A DNA stretch of 64,000 bases from Pseudoalteromonas gelatinilytica (GTDB taxonomy: Bacteria > Pseudomonadota > Gammaproteobacteria > Enterobacterales > Alteromonadaceae). Both the position numbers and the translations under genes were made by a program. Shown in pieces: positions 43,666-51,711 of this stretch; position 1 is the stretch's first letter; the number at the start of each line of letters is the position of its first letter. Under the pieces are notes generated by a model that saw only the letters and a list, made by a program, of their open reading frames with translations, was not told where the DNA came from and ran no database searches. The stretch lies in the NCBI RefSeq assembly GCF_001641615.1, contig NZ_LRRU01000020.1:392525-456524 (forward strand). The letters run 5' to 3'.

Positions 43666-43926
43666 ATGACAATAACAGTGCATGCGCCATTTATTGAGTT
43701 ATTAGCTCAGCTTATTGTGTCGGCCAAGTCTAAAAACGAGCAAATCGCTATATCACGCCGTTGCCCGTTAAAAGATTTGCCAGCACTACGCACACGCGTA
43801 AAAGAGCTATTAAACCCAGCTAACCAAAAGCCAACGCGGAAAACTCGTTTGCCTGCCTGTTACGTCCTAATTAAACAACGATTAACTAATCTGAGGACTC
43901 AACATGGCGGCCAAAATAAGAGTTAA
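43666..43926 (+). CDS. First small protein of the right late operon, unknown function
   Basis: 86 aa: MTITVHAPFIELLAQLIVSAKSKNEQIAISRRCPLKDLPALRTRVKELLN..., helical and basic. The ATG sits at the predicted transcription start with no ribosome site, so translation is in doubt. A GTG at 43679 is another option. It overlaps the endolysin gene by 23 bp. No family recognised. Confidence 0.4.
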   Translation: MTITVHAPFIELLAQLIVSAKSKNEQIAISRRCPLKDLPALRTRVKELLNPANQKPTRKTRLPACYVLIKQRLTNLRTQHGGQNKS

Positions 43927-44347
43927 AGTCCCAACTGCACCTAGTTTTATATTTCAGGAAATTGTGCCTGAAGAAACCTTTAATTTATTTAAAGACGATC
44001 CCCTTTTTCTTATCAATCTCTTTGATGAAAGAGCCTTACGCATGCTGCAAAAGCTGCGTGATAAGTTTGGCCCATGCACCGTAAATAACTGGCTATGGGG
44101 TGGTGCTAACCACTTACGCGGCTATAGACCGTTAGACTGCCCAATTGGCGCAAAGCGCAGCCAACACAAACTAGGTAAAGCCTTTGATTGTAGTTTTGAA
44201 AACTACACCGCTCAGCAGGTACGTGATTACGTATTAGCTCACCCTGAAGAATTTCCTTACATCACAGCCATCGAGGGCGATGTGAGTTGGTTCCATTTCG
44301 ACGTTCGCACACCTACGTGGATCGGCATTAAAGTTTTTTACCCGTAA
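43904..44347 (+). CDS. Endolysin, peptidase M15 family
   Basis: 147 aa without a signal peptide, so it needs the holin for export. The M15 motifs are clear: SQHKLGKAFDC (zinc His and Asp, residues 86-96), then a Glu (AIEGD), and WFHFDVR near 129-135 with the second zinc His. It cuts peptide cross-links in the wall. GAGGA lies before the ATG. In Mu the lysozyme is of another type, so this is a module swap. Confidence 0.85.
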   Translation: MAAKIRVKVPTAPSFIFQEIVPEETFNLFKDDPLFLINLFDERALRMLQKLRDKFGPCTVNNWLWGGANHLRGYRPLDCPIGAKRSQHKLGKAFDCSFENYTAQQVRDYVLAHPEEFPYITAIEGDVSWFHFDVRTPTWIGIKVFYP

Positions 44348-44356
44348 GGACACCAC

Positions 44357-44695
44357 ATGACACCAGAACAAGAGAACCAGCTATTTCAAGCAATCGGTGA
44401 AATTCAAGGAAGCCAATCAGCCATTTTGGATGATCTTAGAAGTCTTAAGGCTGATATTCACCACAGCATAGAAAAGAGTGAAGCCCGTCAAAAGCAGATC
44501 ACTGATAGCTTAAAAATAGATATCGAAAAAAGTGAGCAGCGCCAAGCTGAGGCGCTTAAGACCCATGCTGAGCGATTAACAAAAGTAGAAGAAAAGCTGA
44601 CTAACCAGCGCGTTAAAGTAGCTGCAATGGGCGGCTCTGCTGGTTTAGCTGTTTCTTTAATTGCTTACGCTGTTAAAAGTGGGATGTTTAACTAA
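44357..44695 (+). CDS. Coiled-coil protein with C-terminal membrane anchor (lysis helper candidate)
   Basis: 112 aa: a long coiled coil (residues 15-85, with KSEARQKQITDSLKIDIEKSEQRQAEALK) and one C-terminal membrane helix (VAAMGGSAGLAVSLIAYAVKS). The plan resembles XhlA/DUF2730-type phage proteins encoded beside lysis and terminase genes. It might be a spanin-like or holin-helper protein. The stop overlaps the next start by one base. Confidence 0.55.
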   Translation: MTPEQENQLFQAIGEIQGSQSAILDDLRSLKADIHHSIEKSEARQKQITDSLKIDIEKSEQRQAEALKTHAERLTKVEEKLTNQRVKVAAMGGSAGLAVSLIAYAVKSGMFN

Positions 44696-45201
44696 TGGCA
44701 CACCCAGCAGAAAAGAAAAACGCTTTACGACACAGCTATGTAAACGAACTGCTGGCATTAAGCGTTGCAGCAGTAAAGCACAGTGTTGCAGACGGCACAG
44801 CCCGCCGCTGGAAGATGGAAGCGAAAGACCAGGGCGATGATTGGGATCTTGCTCGTGCGGCAAGCCGTCGTAGTGAGGGTGCTGCAGGTGAGTTTACAAC
44901 CGACTTTATCGAAGAGTTTACCATTCAAGTAAACGAAACCTTTGAGCTTTTAAAATCTGAAGAAGGTTTAGCACTCCCATTAGAGCAGCGAACTAAAGTA
45001 CTTAGCTCACTCACAGATATGATGAGCAAAGTAATGAAAGTATCTGGCGGCAATAAGCGCTTAGAAAAACGCACTGTCGCTGCTGAAGTTATCAAGATTT
45101 TAGCTAAATTTGTTTCAAAACATCACCCTGACTATGCACCGCAATTAGTCGAAATTCTTACTGCATTTGGTCCTCAGCTCGATAAGGAGTTAAGCGACTA
45201 A
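44695..45201 (+). CDS. Terminase small subunit, DUF1804 (Mu gp27-like)
   Basis: 168 aa, matching DUF1804: HPAEKKNALRHSYVNELLALSVAAVKHSVADGTARRWKMEAKDQGDDWDLARAASRRSEG (residues 3-62), with a helix-turn-helix that recognises packaging start sites near the phage end. The rest is helical for oligomer formation. It shares its last base with the large terminase start. Confidence 0.8.
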   Translation: MAHPAEKKNALRHSYVNELLALSVAAVKHSVADGTARRWKMEAKDQGDDWDLARAASRRSEGAAGEFTTDFIEEFTIQVNETFELLKSEEGLALPLEQRTKVLSSLTDMMSKVMKVSGGNKRLEKRTVAAEVIKILAKFVSKHHPDYAPQLVEILTAFGPQLDKELSD

Positions 45202-46940
45202 TGGCTGATTTAAATACACGTGATTTTTTAGCAGAGATAGAGCAAGTAACCAGTGCGTTACGCCGCGATATCGAAGCTAAAGAACGTCATATTGATCCAA
45301 GTCCTGAAGCCATTAGAGAGCGCCGTAAACGTGTTTTAAGCGGTGATTTTGAGTTTTTTGTATATACCTATTTCCCGCATCATATGTGGCTAGATGATGG
45401 GCAGAAACCATCTGAGTTTCAGGCTTATTTTAATAGTTGGCTACCAGAAGCACTAAAGCTTAAAAACGGTTGGAAAAACTGGTTTGTTGCCCCACGTGGC
45501 GAGGGTAAAAGTACACTTAGCGTAAAAATCGCCCCTGTGTATGTTTCAGTATTGGCACTGCTTCAAGACGCAGAGGTACGCCAAGAACTTGGCTTAGAAA
45601 AGCCACCTCTCTTTATTGATTTTGTGATCTTGTTTGGTGCTGAAACCAAAATGCCAACAAAGACCCTTGAAGTCGTTAAAACAGAGTTATTGAACAATAA
45701 TAACTTAGCCTTAGACTTTCCTGAAATATGCGAAAAATCGCCAGTATGGAAGTTAGGCGAGTTTGTAACGGCCCAAGGTGTACGCTTTGAAAGTCGTGGT
45801 GCAGAGCAGTCTGTACGTGGTACGTTCCACGGTGCAAGCCGTCCTAAGCTGTTACTTTCTGACGATATCATTACCGATGCCGAAGCCAAGTCACCCACAG
45901 AGCGTGAGAACCGCTGGCGATTCCTTGAAGCTGCTGTGCAGTACTTGGGACCACCCGATGGTACCGTAAAATTCTTAGGTGTGAACACCGTTCTTAATAA
46001 CGATGACCCAATTAGCCGTGCAGAAGAAGCACCAGGGCACATTGTTCACCGCTTTAAAGCAATTAAACAAATGCCTGAGCGCATGTACTTATGGGAGCAA
46101 TGTCGCGACCTCATGGTTCATGATGATAAACGCTTTGAAAAGCGCGAAGCGGCAAAAGGTATTGCTGTTGCCACTGAAGATAAGCCTTCGTTTAAGTTTT
46201 GGATCAAGAACAAACGCGCAATGCTCAAGGGGGCTAAAACCAGTTGGCCAAGTGTACGTACACTTTACGATTTAATGTGTATGTGGGCTGCGAACAAGCG
46301 CGAGTTTAACCGCGAGATGCAAGGTATTGCAAAAAGTGATGAAGAAGCGATTTTTTACCAGTTCGATTTTTGGGTTGACCGTTTACATGATTGGGTACCA
46401 TATGGTGCATGTGATCCAAGTATGGGTAAAACAGAAAAATCTGACCCAAGTGCAATACTTGTTGGCTTTTATTCAAAAGACTTACAAAAGCTACACGTTG
46501 AATACGAAAGCCGTAAAGTGCGCGGTACCAGCCGTTTACTTAACGACATAATACGCGCCCAAAAAGAATATAACTGCTTAGTGTGGGGCTTTGAGAATAA
46601 CAACGCCTTTGATTTTATGCGCAGCGAGTTTATTACCAAAGGACTAGAGCAGGGAATAGCTCTGCCATTACGTGGCGTAACAGCCACTATTCCTGCTGAA
46701 GAGCGGATAGGATCACTCGAAACCTATGTAACCAATACACCTGCACAAATAGCCTTTCATTCACGCTGCCGTTTATTGCTCGACGAACTCGAAAACTGGC
46801 CAGAAAAACAAACAACACATCACTACGACTTGAGTTGTGCCTTAGCCATTTTATGGATGATATCAAGCACTGGTGCAGGCGGTATGCCTAGAGTCCGAAG
46901 CCGCAAAGTAACCAAACAAATAGGGGGCTATCATGTTTAA
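45201..46940 (+). CDS. Terminase large subunit
   Basis: 579 aa. ATPase: Walker A APRGEGKST near residue 99, Walker B LLLSDDII near 217. Nuclease: DPSMGK near 406, with Asp ligands, and HYDLSCALAI near 537-546. It packages DNA headful, starting in host DNA next to the phage end, as Mu-type phages do. It overlaps the portal gene by 8 bp. The order matches Mu gp28. Confidence 0.9.
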   Translation: MADLNTRDFLAEIEQVTSALRRDIEAKERHIDPSPEAIRERRKRVLSGDFEFFVYTYFPHHMWLDDGQKPSEFQAYFNSWLPEALKLKNGWKNWFVAPRGEGKSTLSVKIAPVYVSVLALLQDAEVRQELGLEKPPLFIDFVILFGAETKMPTKTLEVVKTELLNNNNLALDFPEICEKSPVWKLGEFVTAQGVRFESRGAEQSVRGTFHGASRPKLLLSDDIITDAEAKSPTERENRWRFLEAAVQYLGPPDGTVKFLGVNTVLNNDDPISRAEEAPGHIVHRFKAIKQMPERMYLWEQCRDLMVHDDKRFEKREAAKGIAVATEDKPSFKFWIKNKRAMLKGAKTSWPSVRTLYDLMCMWAANKREFNREMQGIAKSDEEAIFYQFDFWVDRLHDWVPYGACDPSMGKTEKSDPSAILVGFYSKDLQKLHVEYESRKVRGTSRLLNDIIRAQKEYNCLVWGFENNNAFDFMRSEFITKGLEQGIALPLRGVTATIPAEERIGSLETYVTNTPAQIAFHSRCRLLLDELENWPEKQTTHHYDLSCALAILWMISSTGAGGMPRVRSRKVTKQIGGYHV

Positions 46941-48438
46941 GTCTAAGCCACGCATTAATTCACGGGCTTATGGTGCCCTTGTTCGTATGTTTGAACAAAA
47001 TCAATTGGACCCTGGCTTTTCATCGTTGATAACAGAGCTCCCAAACCCTGACCCGATTTTACGTAAAGCAGGTAAAAACACGGCTATTTATGAAGAAATT
47101 GCCCGTGACGCGCATATCATTGGTGAATTGCGCTCATTACGCAGCGGTTTATATAGCTTTAATACTGAGTTGGTGCCTGGTGGTACCGATGCGGCCAGTA
47201 TGAAAAGCTACGAGTTAGCAAAGCAGTTTTTTAAGCGTAAACCGTGCAAGCATACAGAGTGGGCCGATATGGATTGGCACAATTACAGTGCTATTTTACA
47301 TGGCTTCAGTGTGACACATTTGGGCAAGTTTATTAAACGTGATGGTACGTGGCAGCCTGAATACATTGAAACATGGCGTAATAGTCGCTTTGCATTTAAT
47401 AGTGATCACGAGCTGCTTGTTAAAACAAGAGAAAACCCGCAAGGCGAAGAAGTGGACCCGCGTCGTTGGTCGTGTGTTCGTCATATGCCAAGTGCAACAA
47501 ACCCGTATGGCATTGCACTACTGAGCAGCTGCTTTTGGCCGTGGATGTTTAAGCACGGTGGCTTTAAGTTCTTTGTTCAATTCTGTGAACGCTTTGGTGT
47601 GCCGTTCCCAGTAGGTAAATACCCTATTGGCGCAAAAGATGCTGATATAGACAGCCTTTTAAATGGACTTGCTAAGTTAGTTCAAGACGGTATAGCCGCA
47701 ATACCTGATGATACCAGTATTGAAGTACTTGAAAGTAAGTTATCCGGTGAACCAATTCCCGAGCGTTTAATTAATTTCTGTAATGCTGAAATGAGTAAGG
47801 CGCTAACCAGCCAAACATTGGCCACAGAGCAAAAGAACGGCGGCGCACGTGCTGCAAGTGAAACGCATGCAAAACGCGCTGGCGATAATCAGCGCGCAGA
47901 TAGGGCGCTTGTTGCTTCTTATCGCAATCAGATCATTAACACTCTTCACTCTGTCAATTTTGATGGTGGCGAGCCACCAGTATTTATCTTTAAAGACAAG
48001 CGCGAAATTAATACCGATACGGTAAGCCGTGTTCGTGAATCTGCACGCTTGGTACCTGTAAGCACTGACTACGTGTACAAAGAGTTAGGTATTCCAAAAC
48101 CTAAACCAGGTGAAGACATTCTTGAAGTACCTGATGACGGCCAAGGCATAGCCTCAGCTGCTAAAAGCACTGAATTTGCGAAGTCTGATTCTGCTAGTAC
48201 TGAAATTAGCGATGAGTTTGATGTGTTCGATCACGCTTCAAACGACACCATTGAAAAGATTTGGCATTTTGCCCAGGCATCAAAAGACCTGGACGAACTT
48301 AAGCAAAAAATAACCTCACAATTCCCAACTATCTCTGAGTCTGCTTTAGCACAAGTGGCTGAGCAAGCTCTGCATTATGAGTTTATGGCGGGTATGAGCG
48401 AGGCTAATTCTAAAACTGTGGAGATAGACGATGAATAA
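46933..48438 (+). CDS. Portal protein, DUF935 (Mu gp29-like)
   Basis: 501 aa. The typical DUF935 region is visible: LITELPNPDPILRKAGKNTAIYEEIARDAHIIGELRSLRSGL (near residues 28-70), DWHNYSAILHGFSVTHLGKF and RFGVPFPVGKYP (near 213-224). It forms the ring for DNA entry. The C-terminal 100 residues are acidic. It overlaps its neighbours by 8 bp on both sides. Confidence 0.9.
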   Translation: MFKSKPRINSRAYGALVRMFEQNQLDPGFSSLITELPNPDPILRKAGKNTAIYEEIARDAHIIGELRSLRSGLYSFNTELVPGGTDAASMKSYELAKQFFKRKPCKHTEWADMDWHNYSAILHGFSVTHLGKFIKRDGTWQPEYIETWRNSRFAFNSDHELLVKTRENPQGEEVDPRRWSCVRHMPSATNPYGIALLSSCFWPWMFKHGGFKFFVQFCERFGVPFPVGKYPIGAKDADIDSLLNGLAKLVQDGIAAIPDDTSIEVLESKLSGEPIPERLINFCNAEMSKALTSQTLATEQKNGGARAASETHAKRAGDNQRADRALVASYRNQIINTLHSVNFDGGEPPVFIFKDKREINTDTVSRVRESARLVPVSTDYVYKELGIPKPKPGEDILEVPDDGQGIASAAKSTEFAKSDSASTEISDEFDVFDHASNDTIEKIWHFAQASKDLDELKQKITSQFPTISESALAQVAEQALHYEFMAGMSEANSKTVEIDDE

Positions 48439-49045
48439 CATTCCTGAAGGTTACTTAAAAGACGGTAAAGGCAATTTGGTTGCAATTGCTAACGTTAAAC
48501 AAACGGATTTGATCAAAGATGAGTTTGTACAAAAAGCCTGTGCGAAAGCGCTTGAAATGCAGGAAAAGTTAGCTGAGTTCAAACGTTCATTGATGGCTGA
48601 AGCTGACGACTTTATAGAGCTTTTAGCGCAAGAACATGGTGTTAGTTTAGGTGGTAAAAAAGGCAATACGCAGTTACGTTCATTCGACAATACTTTGCGC
48701 GTAAACATTCAAACACAAGAACGTATCGAGCTTGGCCCAGAGCTATCTCTTGCTAAAAAGCTGATTGATGAGTGCCTAGATGAGTGGACCGAAGGCGGCA
48801 ATCAGAACATACGAGCCATTGTCAGTAAAACGTTTAATACCGATAAGCAAGGATCATTAAACCCGCAACGTATCCTAGCGTTACGCAAGCTTGAAATCAC
48901 TGATGAAAGCGGTAAATGGCAAAAAGCGATGAATATCATTGCAGAGTCTGTAGGTGTTATCGATTCATGCCGTTTTATCCGCTTTTACAAGCAGGACGAG
49001 AAAGGCATTGAACAAGCTATTTCACTTGATATAGCAAAGCTGTAG
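48431..49045 (+). CDS. DUF3164 family protein
   Basis: 204 aa. The DUF3164 signs are present: IPEGYLKDGKGNLVAIANVKQTD at the start, then KKGNTQLRSFDNTLRVNIQTQERIELGPEL (near 76-105) and a conserved C-terminal AEVxGVID-like stretch (IAESVGVIDSCRFIRFY). In Mu and its relatives this gene lies in the early region. Here it is inside the late head operon, between portal and holin, so either its timing or its role differs. Confidence 0.75.
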   Translation: MNNIPEGYLKDGKGNLVAIANVKQTDLIKDEFVQKACAKALEMQEKLAEFKRSLMAEADDFIELLAQEHGVSLGGKKGNTQLRSFDNTLRVNIQTQERIELGPELSLAKKLIDECLDEWTEGGNQNIRAIVSKTFNTDKQGSLNPQRILALRKLEITDESGKWQKAMNIIAESVGVIDSCRFIRFYKQDEKGIEQAISLDIAKL

Positions 49046-49055
49046 CGGGGCGCTT

Positions 49056-49496
49056 ATGTCTATTTCTAAAGAGCAATGGGACAAGGTAGAAAGTGAACTT
49101 GCAGGGACTTTTGGTAGTGCTTTATTTAAATTGGGCGATCATGAAATCTCGATACAGCGTGTTAGAAAATCAGAGTCTACCACTGTATTAGCTGTTTATA
49201 TTGATGGCTATATAAAAGGTGAGTGGTTTACTAAACAAGAAACCCAACCATCATGTTTAGAGTTAGTTTGGCGTAAACGTTCGCTTTCTATATATAAGCC
49301 AGCTGAAATCAAAAAAATTATTAAAACCTTTGGTAAACGTGAAGCTAAAAAACATTTCCCGAAATTATATGAGAAAAAGGAATTTTTTGATTGTCACTTT
49401 ACGACTGCTAAATCATTAGTTCGCCAATTCAAACGGATCAAAGGTATCGAATTAATGCTTATTGGTGGCGTACCTTACGAGTCAATGGAGGCTTAA
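49056..49496 (+). CDS. Phage protein of unknown function
   Basis: 146 aa, basic, alpha/beta: MSISKEQWDKVESELAGTFGSALFKLGDHEISIQRVRKSESTTVLAVYIDGYIKGEWF, then KRKEAKKHF-like helices and a Lys-rich middle. It has the look of phage proteins beside DUF3164 genes but I cannot name it. There is a 10-bp gap to DUF3164 and direct contact with the holin gene. Confidence 0.5.
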   Translation: MSISKEQWDKVESELAGTFGSALFKLGDHEISIQRVRKSESTTVLAVYIDGYIKGEWFTKQETQPSCLELVWRKRSLSIYKPAEIKKIIKTFGKREAKKHFPKLYEKKEFFDCHFTTAKSLVRQFKRIKGIELMLIGGVPYESMEA

Positions 49497-50039
49497 ATGG
49501 AACCGATCACAATTGCACTTGGCCTTGCTAAGCTAACTGGCCTAGATAAAAAAATAGGTAACTGGATAGGGGGCACAAATGGTGAAGCAGTTGCTTCAAA
49601 AGTCGTTGATATAGCCCAAACCTTAACGGGGTCAGGTTCACCAGAAGAAGCGTTAAACCGTATTAAAGACTCTGAAAAATTTGCGCATGAGTTAAGAACC
49701 ACATTGCTCAATCGAGAGAAAGAACTTGACGAGCTTGCGTTTAAAAATACCCAGAGTGCTCGAAATATGCAGATCCAAGCACTAAACCAAGATGATAAGT
49801 TTTCTAAACGCTTCATCTATTATTATGCGTGGTTTTGGTCAATTACGACGGCTCTATATATAGGTTTTATCACGTTTATGCCTATTCCTGAGAGCTCTAC
49901 ACGCTTTGCAGATACCATTTTAGGGTTTGTTTTAGGCACTGTTATAGCGTCAATATTGAATTTCTTCTTTGGTAATAGCCGTGATAACTCGCGTCGAAAT
50001 GAAATTCAAGACATTCAACAGTCATTAAAAGAGCATTAA
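49497..50039 (+). CDS. Holin-like membrane protein (3TM/GTA holin type)
   Basis: 180 aa: an N-terminal part IALGLAKLTGLDKKIGNWIGG, a middle helix with SEKFAHELRTTLLNREKELDEL, then two or three membrane helices near residues 103-160 (FIYYYAWFWSITTALYIGFI; TILGFVLGTVIASILNFFFG) and a charged tail. This matches the GTA_holin_3TM plan. It should make membrane holes for the endolysin, although it is about 5 kb from it. The start follows the previous stop directly. Confidence 0.7.
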   Translation: MEPITIALGLAKLTGLDKKIGNWIGGTNGEAVASKVVDIAQTLTGSGSPEEALNRIKDSEKFAHELRTTLLNREKELDELAFKNTQSARNMQIQALNQDDKFSKRFIYYYAWFWSITTALYIGFITFMPIPESSTRFADTILGFVLGTVIASILNFFFGNSRDNSRRNEIQDIQQSLKEH

Positions 50040-50040
50040 A

Positions 50041-51183
50041 ATGGCTCTATCAGCTCCACAATATGGCGACCTTGTTAAATTCAAGGAAGCCATTTCACAC
50101 TTTCAAGACAAAATTAAGCTGACAAGTGAGTCATATAAAGACTTACAGGGCTTAATTCATGCCAAAGCATTCACCGTTGCAGGTGCAACAGAAATCGAAA
50201 TCCTGAATGAGCTATATACAGCAGTAGATAAAGCAATTAGTGATGGCGAGACAATATCGGACTTTAGAAAACGCTTTGATAAAATTGTTGATGATCATGG
50301 TTGGTCTTATAAAGGTAAGCGTGGCTGGCGCACTCAAGTAATTTACCAGAACAACAAAAATACAGCGCGAGCAGCAGGGCGCTGGGAACAACAGAACCGA
50401 TTAAAAGAACGTAGACCTTATTTACTTTATCTCACTGCTGGTGATAGCCGAGTTAGGCCTGATCACAATAAATGGAACTATATCTTACTGCCTGTCGACC
50501 ATCCGTTTTGGGATACTCATTATCCGCCAAATGGCTATAACTGCAGATGTAAGGTTGTTTCACTTAACAAACGTGATATTGCACGTATGGGCTTATCGAT
50601 CACAAAACCAGAGTCTGTTAATAAGTTTATGCAGTCATTCAAGGTCGTCGATGCATCAACAGGTGAAGAACTAGATAAGTTACCTGGCATAGATCTAGGT
50701 TGGGACTATAATCCAGGTAAAGCGTGGTTAGGTGCTGACATAGCAGCTGGTAAGTCAGTAGTGAAGTTATCGAAAGAACTTCAACAACTAGCGGTACCGC
50801 AATTTAATGAAGCTGTTTTGAAGTCACAGCAATATTATAAAAAGCAGGTAAATTTAAAAGCAGCTCAGATTGCACTTAAAAAGCCGGTAGTCGATGGCCA
50901 AGAATTTACGTTAGGGCACTTGCCTGCATTTTTCTTAAACGAGTTGTCACGTAAAAATGCACCTATATATAGTAGCGCTGTTACGATTAGCAGCTCGCAA
51001 ATTGAAAAGCTGTTAGCTGGCCAACTTACAATTGAACAAATCCACCAGCTAATGAACGCTATTCAAAAACCAAATGCGTACACATATATAGATAACAAAA
51101 TTAGAATGACGTACCAGGGCTTTATGATCACAATTGAACTGGGACCAAACTTTAATACAGTTGTAGCAGCAGAAAAGATTTAA
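50041..51183 (+). CDS. Head morphogenesis protein (Mu gpF-like) with C-terminal extension
   Basis: 380 aa. Residues 70-205 contain the Mu gpF/SPP1 gp7 motif: WRTQVIYQNNKNTARAAGRW, DSRVRPDHNKWN, FWDTHYPPNGYNCRCKVVSL. The last 120 residues (from VVDGQEFTLGHLPAFFLNE) form a separate alpha/beta domain. In some phages gpF-type proteins carry barnase/RelE-like toxin domains at this place; I see the position but not the catalytic residues. It is the last gene of the right arm. Confidence 0.8.
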   Translation: MALSAPQYGDLVKFKEAISHFQDKIKLTSESYKDLQGLIHAKAFTVAGATEIEILNELYTAVDKAISDGETISDFRKRFDKIVDDHGWSYKGKRGWRTQVIYQNNKNTARAAGRWEQQNRLKERRPYLLYLTAGDSRVRPDHNKWNYILLPVDHPFWDTHYPPNGYNCRCKVVSLNKRDIARMGLSITKPESVNKFMQSFKVVDASTGEELDKLPGIDLGWDYNPGKAWLGADIAAGKSVVKLSKELQQLAVPQFNEAVLKSQQYYKKQVNLKAAQIALKKPVVDGQEFTLGHLPAFFLNELSRKNAPIYSSAVTISSSQIEKLLAGQLTIEQIHQLMNAIQKPNAYTYIDNKIRMTYQGFMITIELGPNFNTVVAAEKI

Positions 51184-51202
51184 AGATTGCTCGCTGAGAA
51201 TA

Positions 51203-51252
51203 TTTAAAGAGCGTTTAAATGGCGTTTAAAGTGCGTTTAAAGAAAAGTTAAA
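51203..51252. repeat. TTTAAA iteron array G (right subterminal)
   Basis: Boxes at 51203, 51214, 51225, 51236 (TTTAAA) and 51247 (GTTAAA), exactly 11 bp apart; the middle repeats share GCGTTTAAA. It lies about 215 bp inside the right end. The rest of 51253-51440 holds no gene that I can support. Confidence 0.85.
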
Positions 51253-51440
51253 CGATCAGAAATGATCTAATTCTAAACGTAAAATGAGCAGGAATGATCA
51301 GATAATGAGTCAGTTTGAACGGTTAGAGTCTAAAAACAAGCGTAATTCAAAAATCATGAATTTTCGGCTTGGGATTGGCAAAGGTCAGTATTTACGGGCT
51401 TTTCCAAAACACGAGGGCGAAAATCTCCATACCTCCATAA

Positions 51441-51465
51441 TTCTAGAAATGAACAACCCCTTACA
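51441..51465. promoter_or_regulatory. Right phage end with transposase-binding site
   Basis: Read inward from 51465 it gives TGTAAG, then TTCTAGAA, with TAGAA at positions 21-25, the same as at the left end. G at position 12 and T at 14 also agree. It should be the right transposase core site. Confidence 0.8.
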
Positions 51466-51470
51466 ACTAA
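51466..51470. repeat. Right copy of the target duplication (ACTAA)
   Basis: Identical to 8365-8369. The unoccupied host site would read CTAACGACTAATGAACCTGC. Confidence 0.85.
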
Positions 51471-51570
51471 TGAACCTGCTTATAAAGATAAATACCTTAT
51501 TTAACATAATATATATTATAGGAAGTAATGTATCTATATATAGCTATACCTATTCTCTGTGCATGTTAAG

Positions 51571-51592
51571 TCCAATACTAGGCGGTATCGGA
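51571..51592. repeat. Inverted repeat upstream of the response regulator
   Basis: TCCAATAC and GTATCGGA, 7 of 8 bases complementary around TAGGCG, in the host spacer 51471-51711. No T-run follows, so a regulatory site is more likely than a terminator. Nothing else is clear in this spacer. Confidence 0.4.
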
Positions 51593-51711
51593 CATTAAGG
51601 TGGTGTTTTATCATATTATTCATTTTATTAGTGTATGTTTCTTGAGCTTAGTTATCTCATGACTTATATTAAAACTATCAACTTGAGATGTAACGATAAG
51701 ATGTAAACGAT

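Larger units (their letters stand above)
8370..51465. mobile_element. Complete transposable siphophage prophage (Mu/B3-type), 43.1 kb
   Basis: The element encodes MuA-like and MuB-like transposition proteins, Mor- and GemA-like regulators, a DUF935 portal and gpF, plus a siphovirus tail with a frameshifted chaperone pair and tape measure. Its ends start TGTAAG on both sides, with TAGAA at 21-25 bases from each end, flanked by ACTAA on both sides. All replication, head, tail and lysis functions appear present and intact. Late genes are split into two arms pointing outward from a central early and regulatory region. Confidence 0.92.

Noticed and set aside
51284..51598. Open frame starting MSRNDQIMSQFERL
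   Set aside because: It crosses the phage right end at 51465 into host DNA and has no family pattern, so it is chance.
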